This document shows positions 9,801 to 19,131 of a stretch of DNA of 64,000 nucleotides, in pieces (position 1 is the stretch's first letter; every line of letters starts with the position of its first letter). Origin of the DNA: Nannochloris sp. 'desiccata' (lineage: Eukaryota > Chlorophyta > Trebouxiophyceae > Chlorellales > Chlorellaceae). The notes under the pieces were generated by a model. The model saw only the letters and a list, made by a program, of their open reading frames with translations, was not told the origin of the DNA and ran no database searches. The DNA lies in contig JAGTXX020000011.1 in NCBI GenBank assembly GCA_019044685.2, forward strand, positions 806,001-870,000, in the 5' to 3' direction. Position numbers and translations under genes: made by a program.

Positions 9801-10817
9801 TCGTTGTTGTTGTTGTTTTGAAGGAGCATCACGAGCAGCGGCTTTTGCAGAGGGACCACCCTTGGGAGCACCGGTAGTCCCATGTTTACTCTTTTTATAA
9901 ACTTTAGGGTTATCCTCTTCAATTTCACTCGCTTCTTCAGTTTCTGCGTCCTGATCTTCGTCTTTCTCATCGCTATCTACTTCACTTTCCTCTTCAGAAT
10001 CTCCTTCATCTTCTTCTTCTTTGCCGTCACCATCAGCCTCCCAGGAACCACCTTTTCTCTTCTTTTGAGGATAATTACTAGATTTCTTCTTTCCACTAAA
10101 TTTATTAGTCTTTATAGAGCGGTATTGACCATCATTTTGATCATCATCCGCAGAGCTATCCTCTTTATTCTTACGTTTTACTCCAGCCAAACTTTTTCCG
10201 TCCTTATCTTTTCGGCTACTAATTTTTTTCTTTACTGAAGCACCTTCTTCATCTTTATCTTTGCTGCTCCCACGTGGTCTATCTTTCCTTGCAGGGGTGT
10301 TGCTTTTATCCAAATACACTACGGCTTCATGACGCAGTTTATAGGTCTTAATATCACCATCCCGGTACTTTACGGTGTGTTGCTTGGTCTCGGGGTCGTA
10401 AGATTCTACTTTACCTTGATACCACTTTGCCATACCTGGCCAGAATACACGGACCTGGTAGCCTACAGCTTCTTCTCCTTTTGGTGCTCCTTGGTGGGTA
10501 GGGTTTGGGGGGGCAGTAGGAGAAGGCTGTGTCAACCATTGAAAACGAGTTTTTGCGAGATTTACCCATCGCTCTTCGTGTTTGACGCTGCCTTGTTCTC
10601 TTTCATTAAAGCGAACAAGATGCAGAAAATCGTCAGGATTATACCTGGCAATGGTTGCTTTAGACCATTCCATGAGATCATCACTCCAGACAGCGACCTG
10701 GCGACCTACTGCTTCCTTGGTGGCGATGACAGTGGGGTCCTTCTTGCGGGCTTTTCCCATCTTGATCCCTGCTGGCTTTTCTGAAGAGGGCTCAGCAGGC
10801 CCACTTCCTTGGCACAT
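6867..10817 (-). CDS. Large Tudor/Agenet-like repeat protein, chromatin-type
   Basis: This is one uninterrupted coding exon of 1316 aa from the ATG at 10817. An in-frame opening continues upstream, but a CTGCAG acceptor near 10870 suggests a 5' leader intron, so I chose the first ATG after it. Five Tudor/Agenet-like modules are visible at about residues 35-95, 115-172, 420-475, 534-586 and 611-666. Each has the pattern VGxxVxVFW...WYxGxVxxYDxxxxxHxVxYDDGxxEW. Between them are long Lys- and Glu/Asp-rich stretches (about 266-304 and 1076-1112), an AT-hook-like RRRGRPPGSG, His-rich and Gly-rich runs. Such modules bind methylated histones or DNA-linked proteins, so a nuclear chromatin role is inferred. 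PDS5-like or plant Agenet proteins are the nearest comparison, but no HEAT repeats are seen, so it is not PDS5 itself. Confidence 0.8.
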   Translation of the reverse strand: MCQGSGPAEPSSEKPAGIKMGKARKKDPTVIATKEAVGRQVAVWSDDLMEWSKATIARYNPDDFLHLVRFNEREQGSVKHEERWVNLAKTRFQWLTQPSPTAPPNPTHQGAPKGEEAVGYQVRVFWPGMAKWYQGKVESYDPETKQHTVKYRDGDIKTYKLRHEAVVYLDKSNTPARKDRPRGSSKDKDEEGASVKKKISSRKDKDGKSLAGVKRKNKEDSSADDDQNDGQYRSIKTNKFSGKKKSSNYPQKKRKGGSWEADGDGKEEEDEGDSEEESEVDSDEKDEDQDAETEEASEIEEDNPKVYKKSKHGTTGAPKGGPSAKAAARDAPSKQQQQRRKNQSAHPSAAKHRKNAAGGGVPAQQLIEGAPRRRGRPPGSGTGRRNNVRGGGRLGSGPGRKDLPVPRMMRAEEEIIRSAGAAVVNARVAVFYNDEDAFYKGKLIQFDSYHKRHKVVYDDGEEEWIALPRESFRYLTPRTRSAGCDATFRKAMSQLGAAQEVGAPLRRSPDATIIQGTTTPIGEVVPAPPPTEESAGWEVSVRCAADGRWHRAETLTYDPHRSMHFVLYIDGEDEWLRVAEEEVVWHRKLPAGRQGLFPGKSPSVPEPAGRDAVGWRVAVFWPGDAAFYPGEVAGWDEATENYEVSYDDGEEGVMKLNEDRVKWILPPGVAVDHENLERMEVGGGRPRRRVTAAGGDSDPDYEFENAHGGYHLGGGGGGRGGRRGGGGFGRGSGRVGRPSAATLAAMHGWGDSLGGDGSDALPSPMAGAGGYHHQHHYTTQHHRSSGGHHHNHHGSLPMLFGHFSQHATMGGGSTAPETILGDPVVRRTMTRVAAFGCPSNGAEVSLPNAITVKIYLSSSGVNGEGGTAAAVATTPSAAAAVEDGSEPAAGAGTNKAEAEKEKERANKKEQQQPSNGGAGGGAPTPPPSAATDVPGGAIGGEAATPPIVATIAAAVTATTIIKEQDTYQGPVPPAAKLQARLQALDLMARRVGRAQQSIVKGVPTDLPTHVIRPLRLGPPPSVARLVAAGAPGVVAPARTPGSAGTQNGGTPHGTGAHRLARPSGVSHSPFHRRRSLDEEDDSDEDEEDDDEDEDHSSDDDGADGSRSGDDKERNIVSSSGSSDDEGSGPRSDNNVNDDDGGNEEEDEVVVSPRSPTLPRGGKVKPSGGSGDFGSALGTAAPAGAAVDPSRGAHGDGGSPMVTGLVPAVPPSPFMPQAPPPPSSNGNGGVLLTATTSSAAAATARVAAAAVSMQQHPSLDLKELSVIQDGGGGGGLPASDSVANLLNIPRNQSAMLLGDMPSASGCPSENGDFMDLA

Positions 10818-11755
10818 GTCACTCAGCCTAGGTGTTTTTAAGAAAGCCTGCACCAGGCTTTTGCTGGCCTGCAGAAAAAGGGAATGAGGCAATAGAACAA
10901 TATTTATTGAGAAACTTTGTATAACATACTTGAACATACGTTTTGAAGGCCCGAAATCCCAATAGCTAGTACTTTGTCTATAGCATCGAACAATGGTAGA
11001 CGACCAATCAAAATGAGAAGGCAGGCGCGGTCTGGCCTTTTTGTTCATTCAAAATTAAGCAAAGGGCCCAGAGGTTATATCCAGGTTGCAGAGGACACTC
11101 GGAGGCCACACGCGCTCATAAAAGAACTTGCAGTATGTCTATGATGTAACATAACAAAGCACAAGCGCCAGATGACCTCTAATAAGTCCACAGACAACAT
11201 CTAAGTAAAGTCCAGGTGAGATGCTGCCAAAGATGTGCAACGCGAGCTTTCTGGCCACCTGAGCTCTTTGCAATCTCAACCCACAACAATACAGTATCAA
11301 CATTTTACACGCCCATCTTGCTCCTAAGTCGTTTTAGTGGCGCTTACCTCTTGCTCGTTTAAATTACTTTAAACCTCACGCGATTAGACACCGCAATTCG
11401 CGATACTTGTTGCTATATAAAGAATGTCGATTTGGGTTTTCTATGCAATTGAGTTTAATGTTCTCTTGGCTCGCTCTGATACTTCAATTGGTAATTTCAC
11501 CGACTCGGTAGAAAAATTTCTAGCTTGCTCGGAGTTTTAGAATTTGCACCAAGTTGGAGCAAGCGATGCATCAAATTTCTTCATAAAAACACTCTGCCAA
11601 TTATAAACATGACATTCAAGCGAGTACGCTGGCTGATCTTGCAGTCTCTTCTATAACTTTTGATTGCCTACATAGATCTTTATTGCAATACATTCTCTTC
11701 GCTTAATTAAACCCAACTGCCGCGAGTTTTGATTCTTTATATTTAACTGCGTATC
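10818..11755. other. Head-to-head promoter region, 0.9 kb
   Basis: This lies between the divergent Tudor-like gene and UAP1. The first 230 bases probably contain the 5' leader and a leader intron of the Tudor gene (acceptor near 10870). I see no other ORF, repeat or RNA gene. Confidence 0.5.
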
Positions 11756-13156
11756 ATGGAAGCCCTCCGCCAACGTGTTACAGATGCAGGCCACGGCCAT
11801 GTCTTTGAAGGATTTGATGAACTCAATGACGAGCAGCGTACCTTGTTGACTTCCCAATTGGAGGACATTGACTTTAATTACGTCAACAAGATCTTTGTAG
11901 CAAGCATGGAAGGTGCCAAAGAGGCAGCAAAGCCCGCTGAGCCTATTACAGACGTCATGATGCTCGCCGCCACTACCGACGATAAGCGGGCCCTGTACCG
12001 GGCCACCGGTTTACAAATGATAGCCGAAGGCAAACTTGGATTGCTATTATTATCAGGAGGCCAAGGCACGCGTCTTGGGAGCTCTGCACCCAAGGGATGC
12101 TATAATATTGGCCTTCCTTCTGGAAAAAGCCTTTTCCAGCTGCAGTCGGAGCGTGTATTACGCTTACAACGCCTCGCAGTAGCAGCAAACCCTGATGTCC
12201 CCGCACCTAAACCTATTCGCTGGTACATCATGACCAGCCATGCCACTGATGAGCCTACCCGTACTTTCTTTAAAGAAAATTCCTTTTTTGGCCTCGACCC
12301 TACTCAAGTCGTCTTTTTCAGCCAAGGGATGCTCCCTGCTTTGACCGAAGACGGGCGTGTTATTGTGGAAGCTCCCGGAAAGCTTGCACTAGCCCCTGAT
12401 GGCAATGGTGGCGTCTATACTGCCCTCCGCTCTGCAAAGATTCTAGATGACATGGCTGAGCATGGCATAGAAGCAGTGGATTGCTACTCTGTAGATAATG
12501 CTTTGGTCAGATTAGGAGACCCTGTATTCGCTGGTTTCTGTAAAGAAGGAGGTATCCAATGCGGTGCCCGTGTGGTAGCGAAAGCTTATGCTGAAGAGAA
12601 AGTCGGTGTTTTTGCTCGTCGGGGCGGTGGCATGGAAGTTGTGGAATATTCCGAATTAGAACCCGCAGAAGCCTCTGCTGCTGATCCTGATACTGGTTTC
12701 CTTCGTTACAATTGGAGTAACGTGTGTTTACATTATTTTGAGCGAAGATGGCTTGAAATGGTTGCCGATAGGCTTGCTGCTGAGGGGAAGTTTCATGTCG
12801 CCAAAAAACAGATTCCCTCTATTCATGGTAAAGTTCCCGGTGTAAAGTTAGAGTTGTTTATCTTTGATACATTCTCCATGGCGGAAAAAACAGCATTGAT
12901 GGAGGTAAAACGTACGGAGGAGTTTGCCCCAGTGAAGAATGCTCCTGGTAGTGATATTGATAGTCCCGACACGGCGAGAGCGGCAATTTTAAAACTTCAT
13001 CGGCAGTGGATTGAAGCTGCAGGTGGTCAAGTGGAGGGGGAAGATGGTGTGGAGATCTCTCCTATAGTGTCATATGCTGGAGAAGGGCTTGAGTGGGCTC
13101 AGGGCCGGAAATTTCGAGGGCCTGATTGCTCTGAGTTGCAGATCCAGAGAGAGTAG
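11756..13156 (+). CDS. UAP1: UDP-N-acetylglucosamine pyrophosphorylase
   Basis: The gene is a single exon of 466 aa. The enzyme makes UDP-GlcNAc from UTP and GlcNAc-1-phosphate, the donor for N-glycans, GPI anchors and any chitin. The nucleotide-binding loop LSGGQGTRLG followed by PKG lies at about residues 97-114, the uridine-binding region DGNGGVY at about 220, and the family end motif EISPIVSYAGEGLE near 440. Length is slightly below plant enzymes (about 500). No targeting peptide is seen, so it is probably cytosolic. A TGTAA motif at 13218 may be the poly(A) signal. Confidence 0.96.
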   Translation: MEALRQRVTDAGHGHVFEGFDELNDEQRTLLTSQLEDIDFNYVNKIFVASMEGAKEAAKPAEPITDVMMLAATTDDKRALYRATGLQMIAEGKLGLLLLSGGQGTRLGSSAPKGCYNIGLPSGKSLFQLQSERVLRLQRLAVAANPDVPAPKPIRWYIMTSHATDEPTRTFFKENSFFGLDPTQVVFFSQGMLPALTEDGRVIVEAPGKLALAPDGNGGVYTALRSAKILDDMAEHGIEAVDCYSVDNALVRLGDPVFAGFCKEGGIQCGARVVAKAYAEEKVGVFARRGGGMEVVEYSELEPAEASAADPDTGFLRYNWSNVCLHYFERRWLEMVADRLAAEGKFHVAKKQIPSIHGKVPGVKLELFIFDTFSMAEKTALMEVKRTEEFAPVKNAPGSDIDSPDTARAAILKLHRQWIEAAGGQVEGEDGVEISPIVSYAGEGLEWAQGRKFRGPDCSELQIQRE

Positions 13157-13587
13157 AAAGAAAGCATCAGTCTTGGGAAGAGGAAATAAGAATACACCGA
13201 GCTCGAGTAATTTTACTGTAATTAATCCTGTGTTCCTATATTCCAGATCGACTGGGTGCCGTGCTCCTAGGATGCTCCAAACTTTGGCTATAGGATGTAG
13301 CAGAAGAAGAAGAGCAAGATCAATAATTCTAGCTTTGCCGACCAATAATAGCGTCTACTGTTGCAACATTTTTTGAAAATCTTTTTGTTTCTGAATTAAT
13401 TTATGCTGTTCTCATTCTGTCTAAACTGTATGATGAATTTATTATTAAGGAAAAATGTTAATCAATTGTAAAAAAGAAAAATGAAACTGAAAACAACAAG
13501 CCAAGGAGCGCAAGCCTTTAAAGGAAATTTCCCATTTTAATGTAGTTGATACCCGTATAACACCAAACAAGCAAATACTGTTCAATC
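13157..13587. other. Convergent 3' flanks of UAP1 and GrpE
   Basis: Both genes end into this region. Open frames on either strand within 13.07-13.38 kb overlap the UAP1 end and have no recognisable content. A TGTAA lies at 13218. Confidence 0.5.
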
Positions 13588-14554
13588 TTACTCGCTCTCT
13601 GAAGCTTCATCAGAAACATCAGCAGCAGCAGGTGCAGGTGAAGCAGCAGGGGCATCACTAAACGATACTTTCACCATTGCGGGTCGTAAAAGACGATCCC
13701 CCAACATAAAGCCTTTTCTAAATTCTTCGAGCACAGTTCCATCAGGGACATCTTCATTGGGTTCCCTCATGATAGCTTCATGTACTTCAGGGTCAAATGG
13801 CTCACCAGCCCCGGGGACAGCTTCCAAGCCCATTCCTCTGAACAGCTCCACCATTTGTTTATACAATCCTTGATATGCAGCATCAATCTTCTTTTCGCCT
13901 TCAGTTTCGAGTTTAAGATTAGATTTCGCAAGTTCAAAATTGTCAATTAGAGGCAGCATGGCAGCGACAGTGTCTCCTTTAATTGAAGATTTTAAATTAT
14001 CACGCTCAGTGGCGCTGCGTTTACGGAAATTATCAAAATCTGCAGACAATCGAACGAATTGCTCTTTAACTGATTTCAAATTCTCTTCCAATGCTACTGC
14101 AGTGAGTGCGGATGATGCCGCGCGTTCTTTCAGCTGGTCAAGCTCGGCTTTAAGCTCCTGAACATAGGTTTCACGAAAAGAGTCGTCGACAACGCCATTA
14201 TTAGCAACTTCTTCTGCCCGTTCGATGAGAGAATCGGCCATGGACATGACTTCCGTGTGATCATCTTCAACCGTAGTATCCTGTGGGTATTGAAAAGGAA
14301 TTTCTGAGCGTTAGCAGAGTAAATTGAGGTTCAGAAGCAGATGGAGAAGGAATTGAGGAAGTGTTTTTGAGAAGTGGCATTGATGATGGTACATTGTTTA
14401 CCTCGGCATAAATCCGGTATTTCTGCAATCTGTTCATATCAATAGTGGCCCTTCTGAAGGTATTTGCCTGCTGCTGAGAGGCTCTAGTAGGCCTAGATGC
14501 TAAATTGCGGCATGCCACGGTGCTATTGCCGCTGACAATCTGAGTAACGCGCAT
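13588..14554 (-). CDS. GrpE nucleotide exchange factor, organellar
   Basis: Exons 14402-14554 and 13588-14280 give 281 aa. GrpE releases ADP from organellar Hsp70. The first 50 residues are basic, Ser/Ala-rich and lack acids, so it is imported into mitochondria or plastid; I cannot decide which. A coiled coil follows (about 90-150), then the typical RLSADFDNFRKR segment, and the C-terminal beta domain with PGAGEPFDPEVHEAI and GFMLGDRLLRPAMVKVS. The ATG chosen is the first in-frame one; a TTG lies three codons earlier. The C-terminus has an Ala/Pro/Glu-rich tail. Confidence 0.95.
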
Positions 14555-14685
14555 TGTGGTCAATATCTTGTGTATTAATAGAGTTACAACAAAATTATTG
14601 CAATTTATGAACTTAATGAGCTACATTCATTCTTTTAGAGTTCACTTCTGGAAGCGGCACCTGCATCATGCAGCTTGCAGGTATA

Positions 14686-15072
14686 CTATTTCCCCATTCT
14701 GGATTTCTCTTCCTTTTCCAACGTCTCTCGCTCTTCAATCACACCTGCGTTCTCGATTTTCCAAGGCCTGTAGGCAGTCATGTTGTTTATCATTGTTTCG
14801 TCCCCTACCATGTCAGAATTTAAATTTGACGTGGCCCGTCGCTTCAAACTGCCTCTATTATTGCTCGATTGCTCTGCTAGTCCAGCCCTGGCGCTCCTCT
14901 CCGCATATTTGTATGCATTGCGGCGTTTGATTGCCTGTTCAGAGACTCCAAATGCTCTTTTAATTGCATCCCAAAACCCTCCTTGAACCGACTGGGCCGT
15001 ATGCATTGAGCCAAGTTGTTGGAGGCAATAAACTGCCTTTTTCGCACCTTTGAAGGCCTGAAGTGCATTCAT
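14686..15072 (-). CDS. Small hypothetical protein, possibly organellar
   Basis: This is a single open frame of 128 aa. The N-terminus is basic with no acidic residue in the first 34 positions (KGAKKAVYCLQQL), which suits a mitochondrial presequence. A helical, Arg/Lys/Ala-rich segment follows (FWDAIKRAFG..., NAYKYAERSARAG), then a charged tail. No domain is recognised. It sits between GrpE and the queuosine gene on the same strand and could have an unseen further exon. Confidence 0.5.
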   Translation of the reverse strand: MNALQAFKGAKKAVYCLQQLGSMHTAQSVQGGFWDAIKRAFGVSEQAIKRRNAYKYAERSARAGLAEQSSNNRGSLKRRATSNLNSDMVGDETMINNMTAYRPWKIENAGVIEERETLEKEEKSRMGK

Positions 15073-15227
15073 GCTTTATATTTGTTCTCTATTCAATTTC
15101 ACAATAGGGATCCAAGGGACAAAATACAGGGTTATAAGCTAAAAATCAGTGGAGGCTGCCACAGCAGTTCCGAGGCAGCAATCCATCCCCAAAATGTAGT
15201 TTACTTACGATGATATGCTTCTGTTTC

Positions 15228-16205
15228 CTAGTAATATATTGTTATAGTCCGATGATGTGGTTTATGCTGTGTTCGCATTGCCTCTCCGTACTCCCACAGC
15301 CACCAATCGACATGAACGGCATGCGGTAAACCTGATGACGTTTTTGCCGCCACTGCTTTCCTAATTTTCTCTACGGCAACGATAGTGGCAGCTCGAATTT
15401 CGATTTCCTCTTCTGAACCGGGCAGTAACTCTTCTTTTGCATCGATTTTCTGGCTTAGAGAGTCCGAGTACTGAAGTACACCCATCTCCCGTAAGACAGC
15501 AGGCACTCTGTAATCTGCAAACATAGTAAGCTCGTCGATATCTCTAAAAGCACCTTCTCCCTGGCCTTGGAATGCGCCATATAAATCTCCACAGAAAATT
15601 TGGGCACGTTTATAGAAGAAAACTTGCTGCCCTTTGTATATGGTGTGGTCGCGGAATCCCGGAAAGTAGCTAGTTAGTAACGAAACGAGCTTGACAACAG
15701 ATCCATCTGCACGTGAAACTAATTCTTGAGCTTGTCCATTGAACTCTTGTAGTAAAACAGTCCCAAGTTCTCGTAAAAGGCGTGCTCTCTCAGCTGCCGC
15801 AGGCACCGTTCGTGGCCACTTGAGAAGATTTTGGACCCCTTCTTCATCAATTGTTGATAGTGACAGCGCACTAACAGCGTCTGGGTTCTCTAAAATCGTT
15901 TGTTTGATGCCACCAGCCAAGTCAGCATACTCTAAACTAGAATCAGGCCAAAAACAAAAATTCAGGTTGTCGACGACCAGCAGGTAGCTTATAGTGAGAG
16001 TTGGATTTGTAAGATCAGCGTAATGAAGGTCTCTATCGAATGACTTTATGGTGTATAGATCTTCTAGTCGGCCTCCTTCCAGCCCTGGGATGACCGCTTG
16101 TTCAAAAATGTTCTGAATCGACTCTTCTTTCGAAATAGCAACATGAGATGCTTGGCTCATGACCGATTCTGCTGTCCATCGCACAAGATCACATGGATTT
16201 TGCAT
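15228..16205 (-). CDS. QNG1: Queuosine salvage protein (DUF2419 family)
   Basis: The gene is a single exon of 325 aa, full length for the family. DUF2419/QNG1 proteins release queuine from queuosine 5'-monophosphate so it can be reused for tRNA modification; eukaryotes cannot make queuine. Family hallmarks are DNLNFCFWPD at about 80, the FPGFRDH segment, KRAQIFCGDLY and the core FADYRVPAVLREMGVL, then the terminal HxVDWWLWEYGE. Its start lies only 158 bases from that of the divergent methyltransferase gene. Confidence 0.93.
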   Translation of the reverse strand: MQNPCDLVRWTAESVMSQASHVAISKEESIQNIFEQAVIPGLEGGRLEDLYTIKSFDRDLHYADLTNPTLTISYLLVVDNLNFCFWPDSSLEYADLAGGIKQTILENPDAVSALSLSTIDEEGVQNLLKWPRTVPAAAERARLLRELGTVLLQEFNGQAQELVSRADGSVVKLVSLLTSYFPGFRDHTIYKGQQVFFYKRAQIFCGDLYGAFQGQGEGAFRDIDELTMFADYRVPAVLREMGVLQYSDSLSQKIDAKEELLPGSEEEIEIRAATIVAVEKIRKAVAAKTSSGLPHAVHVDWWLWEYGEAMRTQHKPHHRTITIYY

Positions 16206-16363
16206 GTTTGAGAAGTAGATATCATAAAAGGTGCCATCATGTTGAAAAGTTTTGATTTACAGGACTGGGGAACCAACTTGAAGAGCGGCGCCTCAGGCTT
16301 GGCTTCAGAGCCTGGTCATAGCAAAGCTACAAGACAAAGCAGATCAAATTTCTAATTGTAAAA
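16206..16363. promoter_or_regulatory. 158-bp shared divergent promoter region
   Basis: The start codons of the queuosine salvage gene (minus) and the methyltransferase gene (plus) are separated by only 158 bases, which must hold both leaders and promoters. No clear TATA box is seen. Confidence 0.55.
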
Positions 16364-17212
16364 ATGATCAGCACGGGTCTACGCCCGTTGCGCCCTGCGC
16401 AAGTCTTGCCACAGAAAAGGATCTTATTCGACACAAGTGATCGCTCAAGGTTCTTTTCCAACCACAGAAGCTGCTTCACAAGGTGTGCAGCTCAAGAAGG
16501 TCCTGGGTCGGTGCGCCGTGAAGTCCTCACTCCATCTCAACGCACGAAACTTAATCCGCAAGACGACCGCTATTGGTATGACAAGCCAAGATTAGTTCAT
16601 CACTCCGATGCCATTTTCAGATCACAAGTAACACAGCTCTATCGTGAAAGAATTCCAGCAGGTGGGACTGTCCTGGATCTCTGCTCTTCTTGGGTATCAC
16701 ACCTCCCACCTGATGTAGAATACGCAAAAATAATGGGGCATGGACTTAATGCCGTCGAGCTGGGAGAGAATAAACGCTTGTCTCAATTCTTTATCAGAAA
16801 CCTGAATAAACAACCCAACGAGTGGGCATTAGAGTCAGATAGCTTTGACGCGGTTCTTATCTGCTGCTCTGTGCAGTATTTTCAGCAGCCAGAGCGAGTA
16901 TTTAGTGAGATATTTAGAGTACTTAAACCGGGCGGTGTGTGCTTGGTTACATTCACTCACAATTTGTTTTATGAAAAAGCAGTAGCAGCGTGGCGTGACG
17001 GTTCCATGTATTCAAGAACACAGCTTGTGAAGCAATATTTCCTGGCTGTAGATGGATTTACTGAGCCAGAGGCGCTGACTTCTGTTTCTGGAAGGGCAAG
17101 CCTGTCGCCGTTTGAAGCAGCAGCGACAGTCGTTCAGAAATTTTTTAAAACAGGAAGTAGTGTTGCTGACCCTTTTCATGCTGTAGTTTCTTATAAACTG
17201 AAACGAAATTGA
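16364..17212 (+). CDS. Class I SAM-dependent methyltransferase, plastid-type
   Basis: The gene is a single exon of 282 aa. The N-terminal 45 residues are Arg/Ser-rich, fitting a transit peptide. The methyltransferase fold (type 11) has motif I GGTVLDLCSSW at about 101-111, an acidic residue after the second strand (MGHGLNAVELGENK), motif SFDAVLICCSVQYF and the post-motif LKPGGVCLVTF. Plants and algae carry similar uncharacterised proteins; the substrate is unknown. A TGTAA lies right after the stop (17214). Confidence 0.85.
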   Translation: MISTGLRPLRPAQVLPQKRILFDTSDRSRFFSNHRSCFTRCAAQEGPGSVRREVLTPSQRTKLNPQDDRYWYDKPRLVHHSDAIFRSQVTQLYRERIPAGGTVLDLCSSWVSHLPPDVEYAKIMGHGLNAVELGENKRLSQFFIRNLNKQPNEWALESDSFDAVLICCSVQYFQQPERVFSEIFRVLKPGGVCLVTFTHNLFYEKAVAAWRDGSMYSRTQLVKQYFLAVDGFTEPEALTSVSGRASLSPFEAAATVVQKFFKTGSSVADPFHAVVSYKLKRN

Positions 17213-17398
17213 ATGTAAAGTGTTACAAACCTGGTGCACAAATGAAAGAACGCCAGAAAAATGGATTGATTTCTGTTGATTTGAAATTTATTAAAAAAGC
17301 CTTTATGCTGCTATCACCCGACAACGCACGGACACTTTCAACCAGCTTTAAAAAGAAAGCATCATTTCTATAATAAAAACGAAAAACAATTCTTTCTT

Positions 17399-18444
17399 TT
17401 ACTCCACCAAATCCTCATCATTATCATCAGGCAAGGGCATGGCTGCTGCTTCTGCCAACTGCTTCTCGTATTCCTGTTGCTGGTGAAGATCAATCTGAAC
17501 TTCCGGAGGCGCCAACGCAACCTGCTCAACAAAGTGGAGGTTGGGGTCACCAACCAACTTCCTGGCGAGGTAAAGGAAAGGCTTCTCGTAGTTATAGTTG
17601 GATTTCGCAGAGATTTCGTGGTATTGAAGGTTCTTTTTGCGATGGAAAGTCACCTGTTTAGGTTTCACTTGGCGGTTCTTCACATCAACCTTGTTACCAC
17701 AGAGAACAATGGGGATATTCTCGCACACGCGGCAAAGATCACGATGCCAGGTAGGTACATTCTTATATGTGAGACGAGAAGTCACATCAAACATAATAAT
17801 TGCACACTGGCCATGAATGTAGTAACCATCACGGAGGCCACCAAACTTTTCCTGTCCTGCCGTGTCCCAGCAGTAGAAACGGATCTTACCGCGGTTGGTG
17901 GTGAAGTCGAGAGGGTGGACCTCCACACCAATAGTGGCTGCAAAGGGGGGTCGAATGGATTTAAATATGTATCAAGTACATCTTCTAAACAAATGCATTG
18001 TCTAGATGAATTGGTTACAAAAGGAGTGCAGTGATCAAGTGGTTATTGGTGCATTGGGACTCACGTTCATACTTTTTCTCGAACTCTCCGGTCAAATGAC
18101 GCTTAACAAAGGTGGTCTTGCCTGCACATAGTCGGATAAAAAGGTCAGAGGGAGGCTATTCTCTCAACAGCAGCCATTCTAGATGAACAGCCGTCCTCAG
18201 AGCTTTAACGTCTCTTACCTGTGCCACCGTCACCTACAAGGACCAACTTGAAGGAAGGCACACCATCAGGGGTCTGCTGGCCGGGAAGAGCCTGTAAATA
18301 GAAAAAAAAGATTGTAATCAGTTTTGCTCTGCAACCACTTTTTCCAACCCTCAATTGCACATCAATAACTTGGACGCATATATATCGCTTAATTCTGTGA
18401 ACTTATAGCCTAGACAATTCAAGTTTTTCCTTAGAACGCACCAT
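17399..18444 (-). CDS. RAN: Ran small GTPase
   Basis: Four coding exons (18442-18444, 18219-18291, 18065-18121, 17399-17937) give 223 aa. The first coding exon holds only the ATG; intron 1 follows at once, and the next exon begins ALPGQQTP as in plant Ran. Motifs are GDGGTGKT (P-loop), [10 protein letters not shown] (switch I), [17 protein letters not shown] (switch II), NKVD and EISAKSNYN, with the acidic tail DDNDEDL. Ran drives nucleocytoplasmic transport and spindle assembly. NUP35 and a TPX2-like protein, which act in the same processes, are also in the window. The gene is divergent from CNOT1. Confidence 0.97.
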
Positions 18445-19131
18445 ATTTATCAGCTGCGAAGCTCCCTTTCACGGGCTGAAGATTGATCGAATGCAGAGCT
18501 TGAAATGAAGCGTGCACCCCTTGGCAGCTTCAAAACCCGTTTAAATACCCGTGTTCAGCGAGTGAAAATAGAAATTACAAGAGGACGAGGAATCTGTTTG
18601 CTCCCAGCTTTAAACCTCCCTCCCTCCAGGCTAGAGCGCTCTGCCCAGTTTTTTTCTTTTTTGATCGAGTGTCACCAATATGTAGGCCGTCTCTCCATTT
18701 GCTGACTTAACACTTTGTTATTAGGACGGGTTTCTGTGAGAGGCTGCGAGACAGAGGCAATATGATGCCCATTTTATAAAAGATCACCTTTTGCAAGAGT
18801 AAGTCTGAAGCCATAGAGGATTCTAGGTGCCCGCGTTTGCAGCGAATGGACTATTTATTTGCAAATCAGGGTATTAACGCTGTTGGCGCCTTTTCAATCA
18901 CTGCAGCCTTAGTTAAAAGAGTTCTCGAAATTAAAAGCTCGTAAGAATTTCTTCCCAGGCCTAAAACTACGCACTTATTTGCCCGCCAGGGCAACCTCAG
19001 GTTGGTGATTGAGTCCGGGATAATCGCCACAGCTGCTCTTGTGCTCGTTATACGCTAGATGATGACACCTCGGCTTTTTTGATTGCAGGTTTTAGGCACT
19101 AGACCGGCCTTTGTTCAGGCCAGTAGGAAAT
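18445..19131. other. Ran/CNOT1 divergent promoter region
   Basis: This is a 687-base interval with both 5' leaders. A TTGCAG acceptor at about 19081-19086 may end a CNOT1 leader intron. The 66-codon plus-strand open frame at 18505 has no recognisable content. Confidence 0.5.

Noticed and set aside
18505..18705. Small open frame between Ran and CNOT1
   Set aside because: No recognisable content, and it lies in a divergent promoter region.
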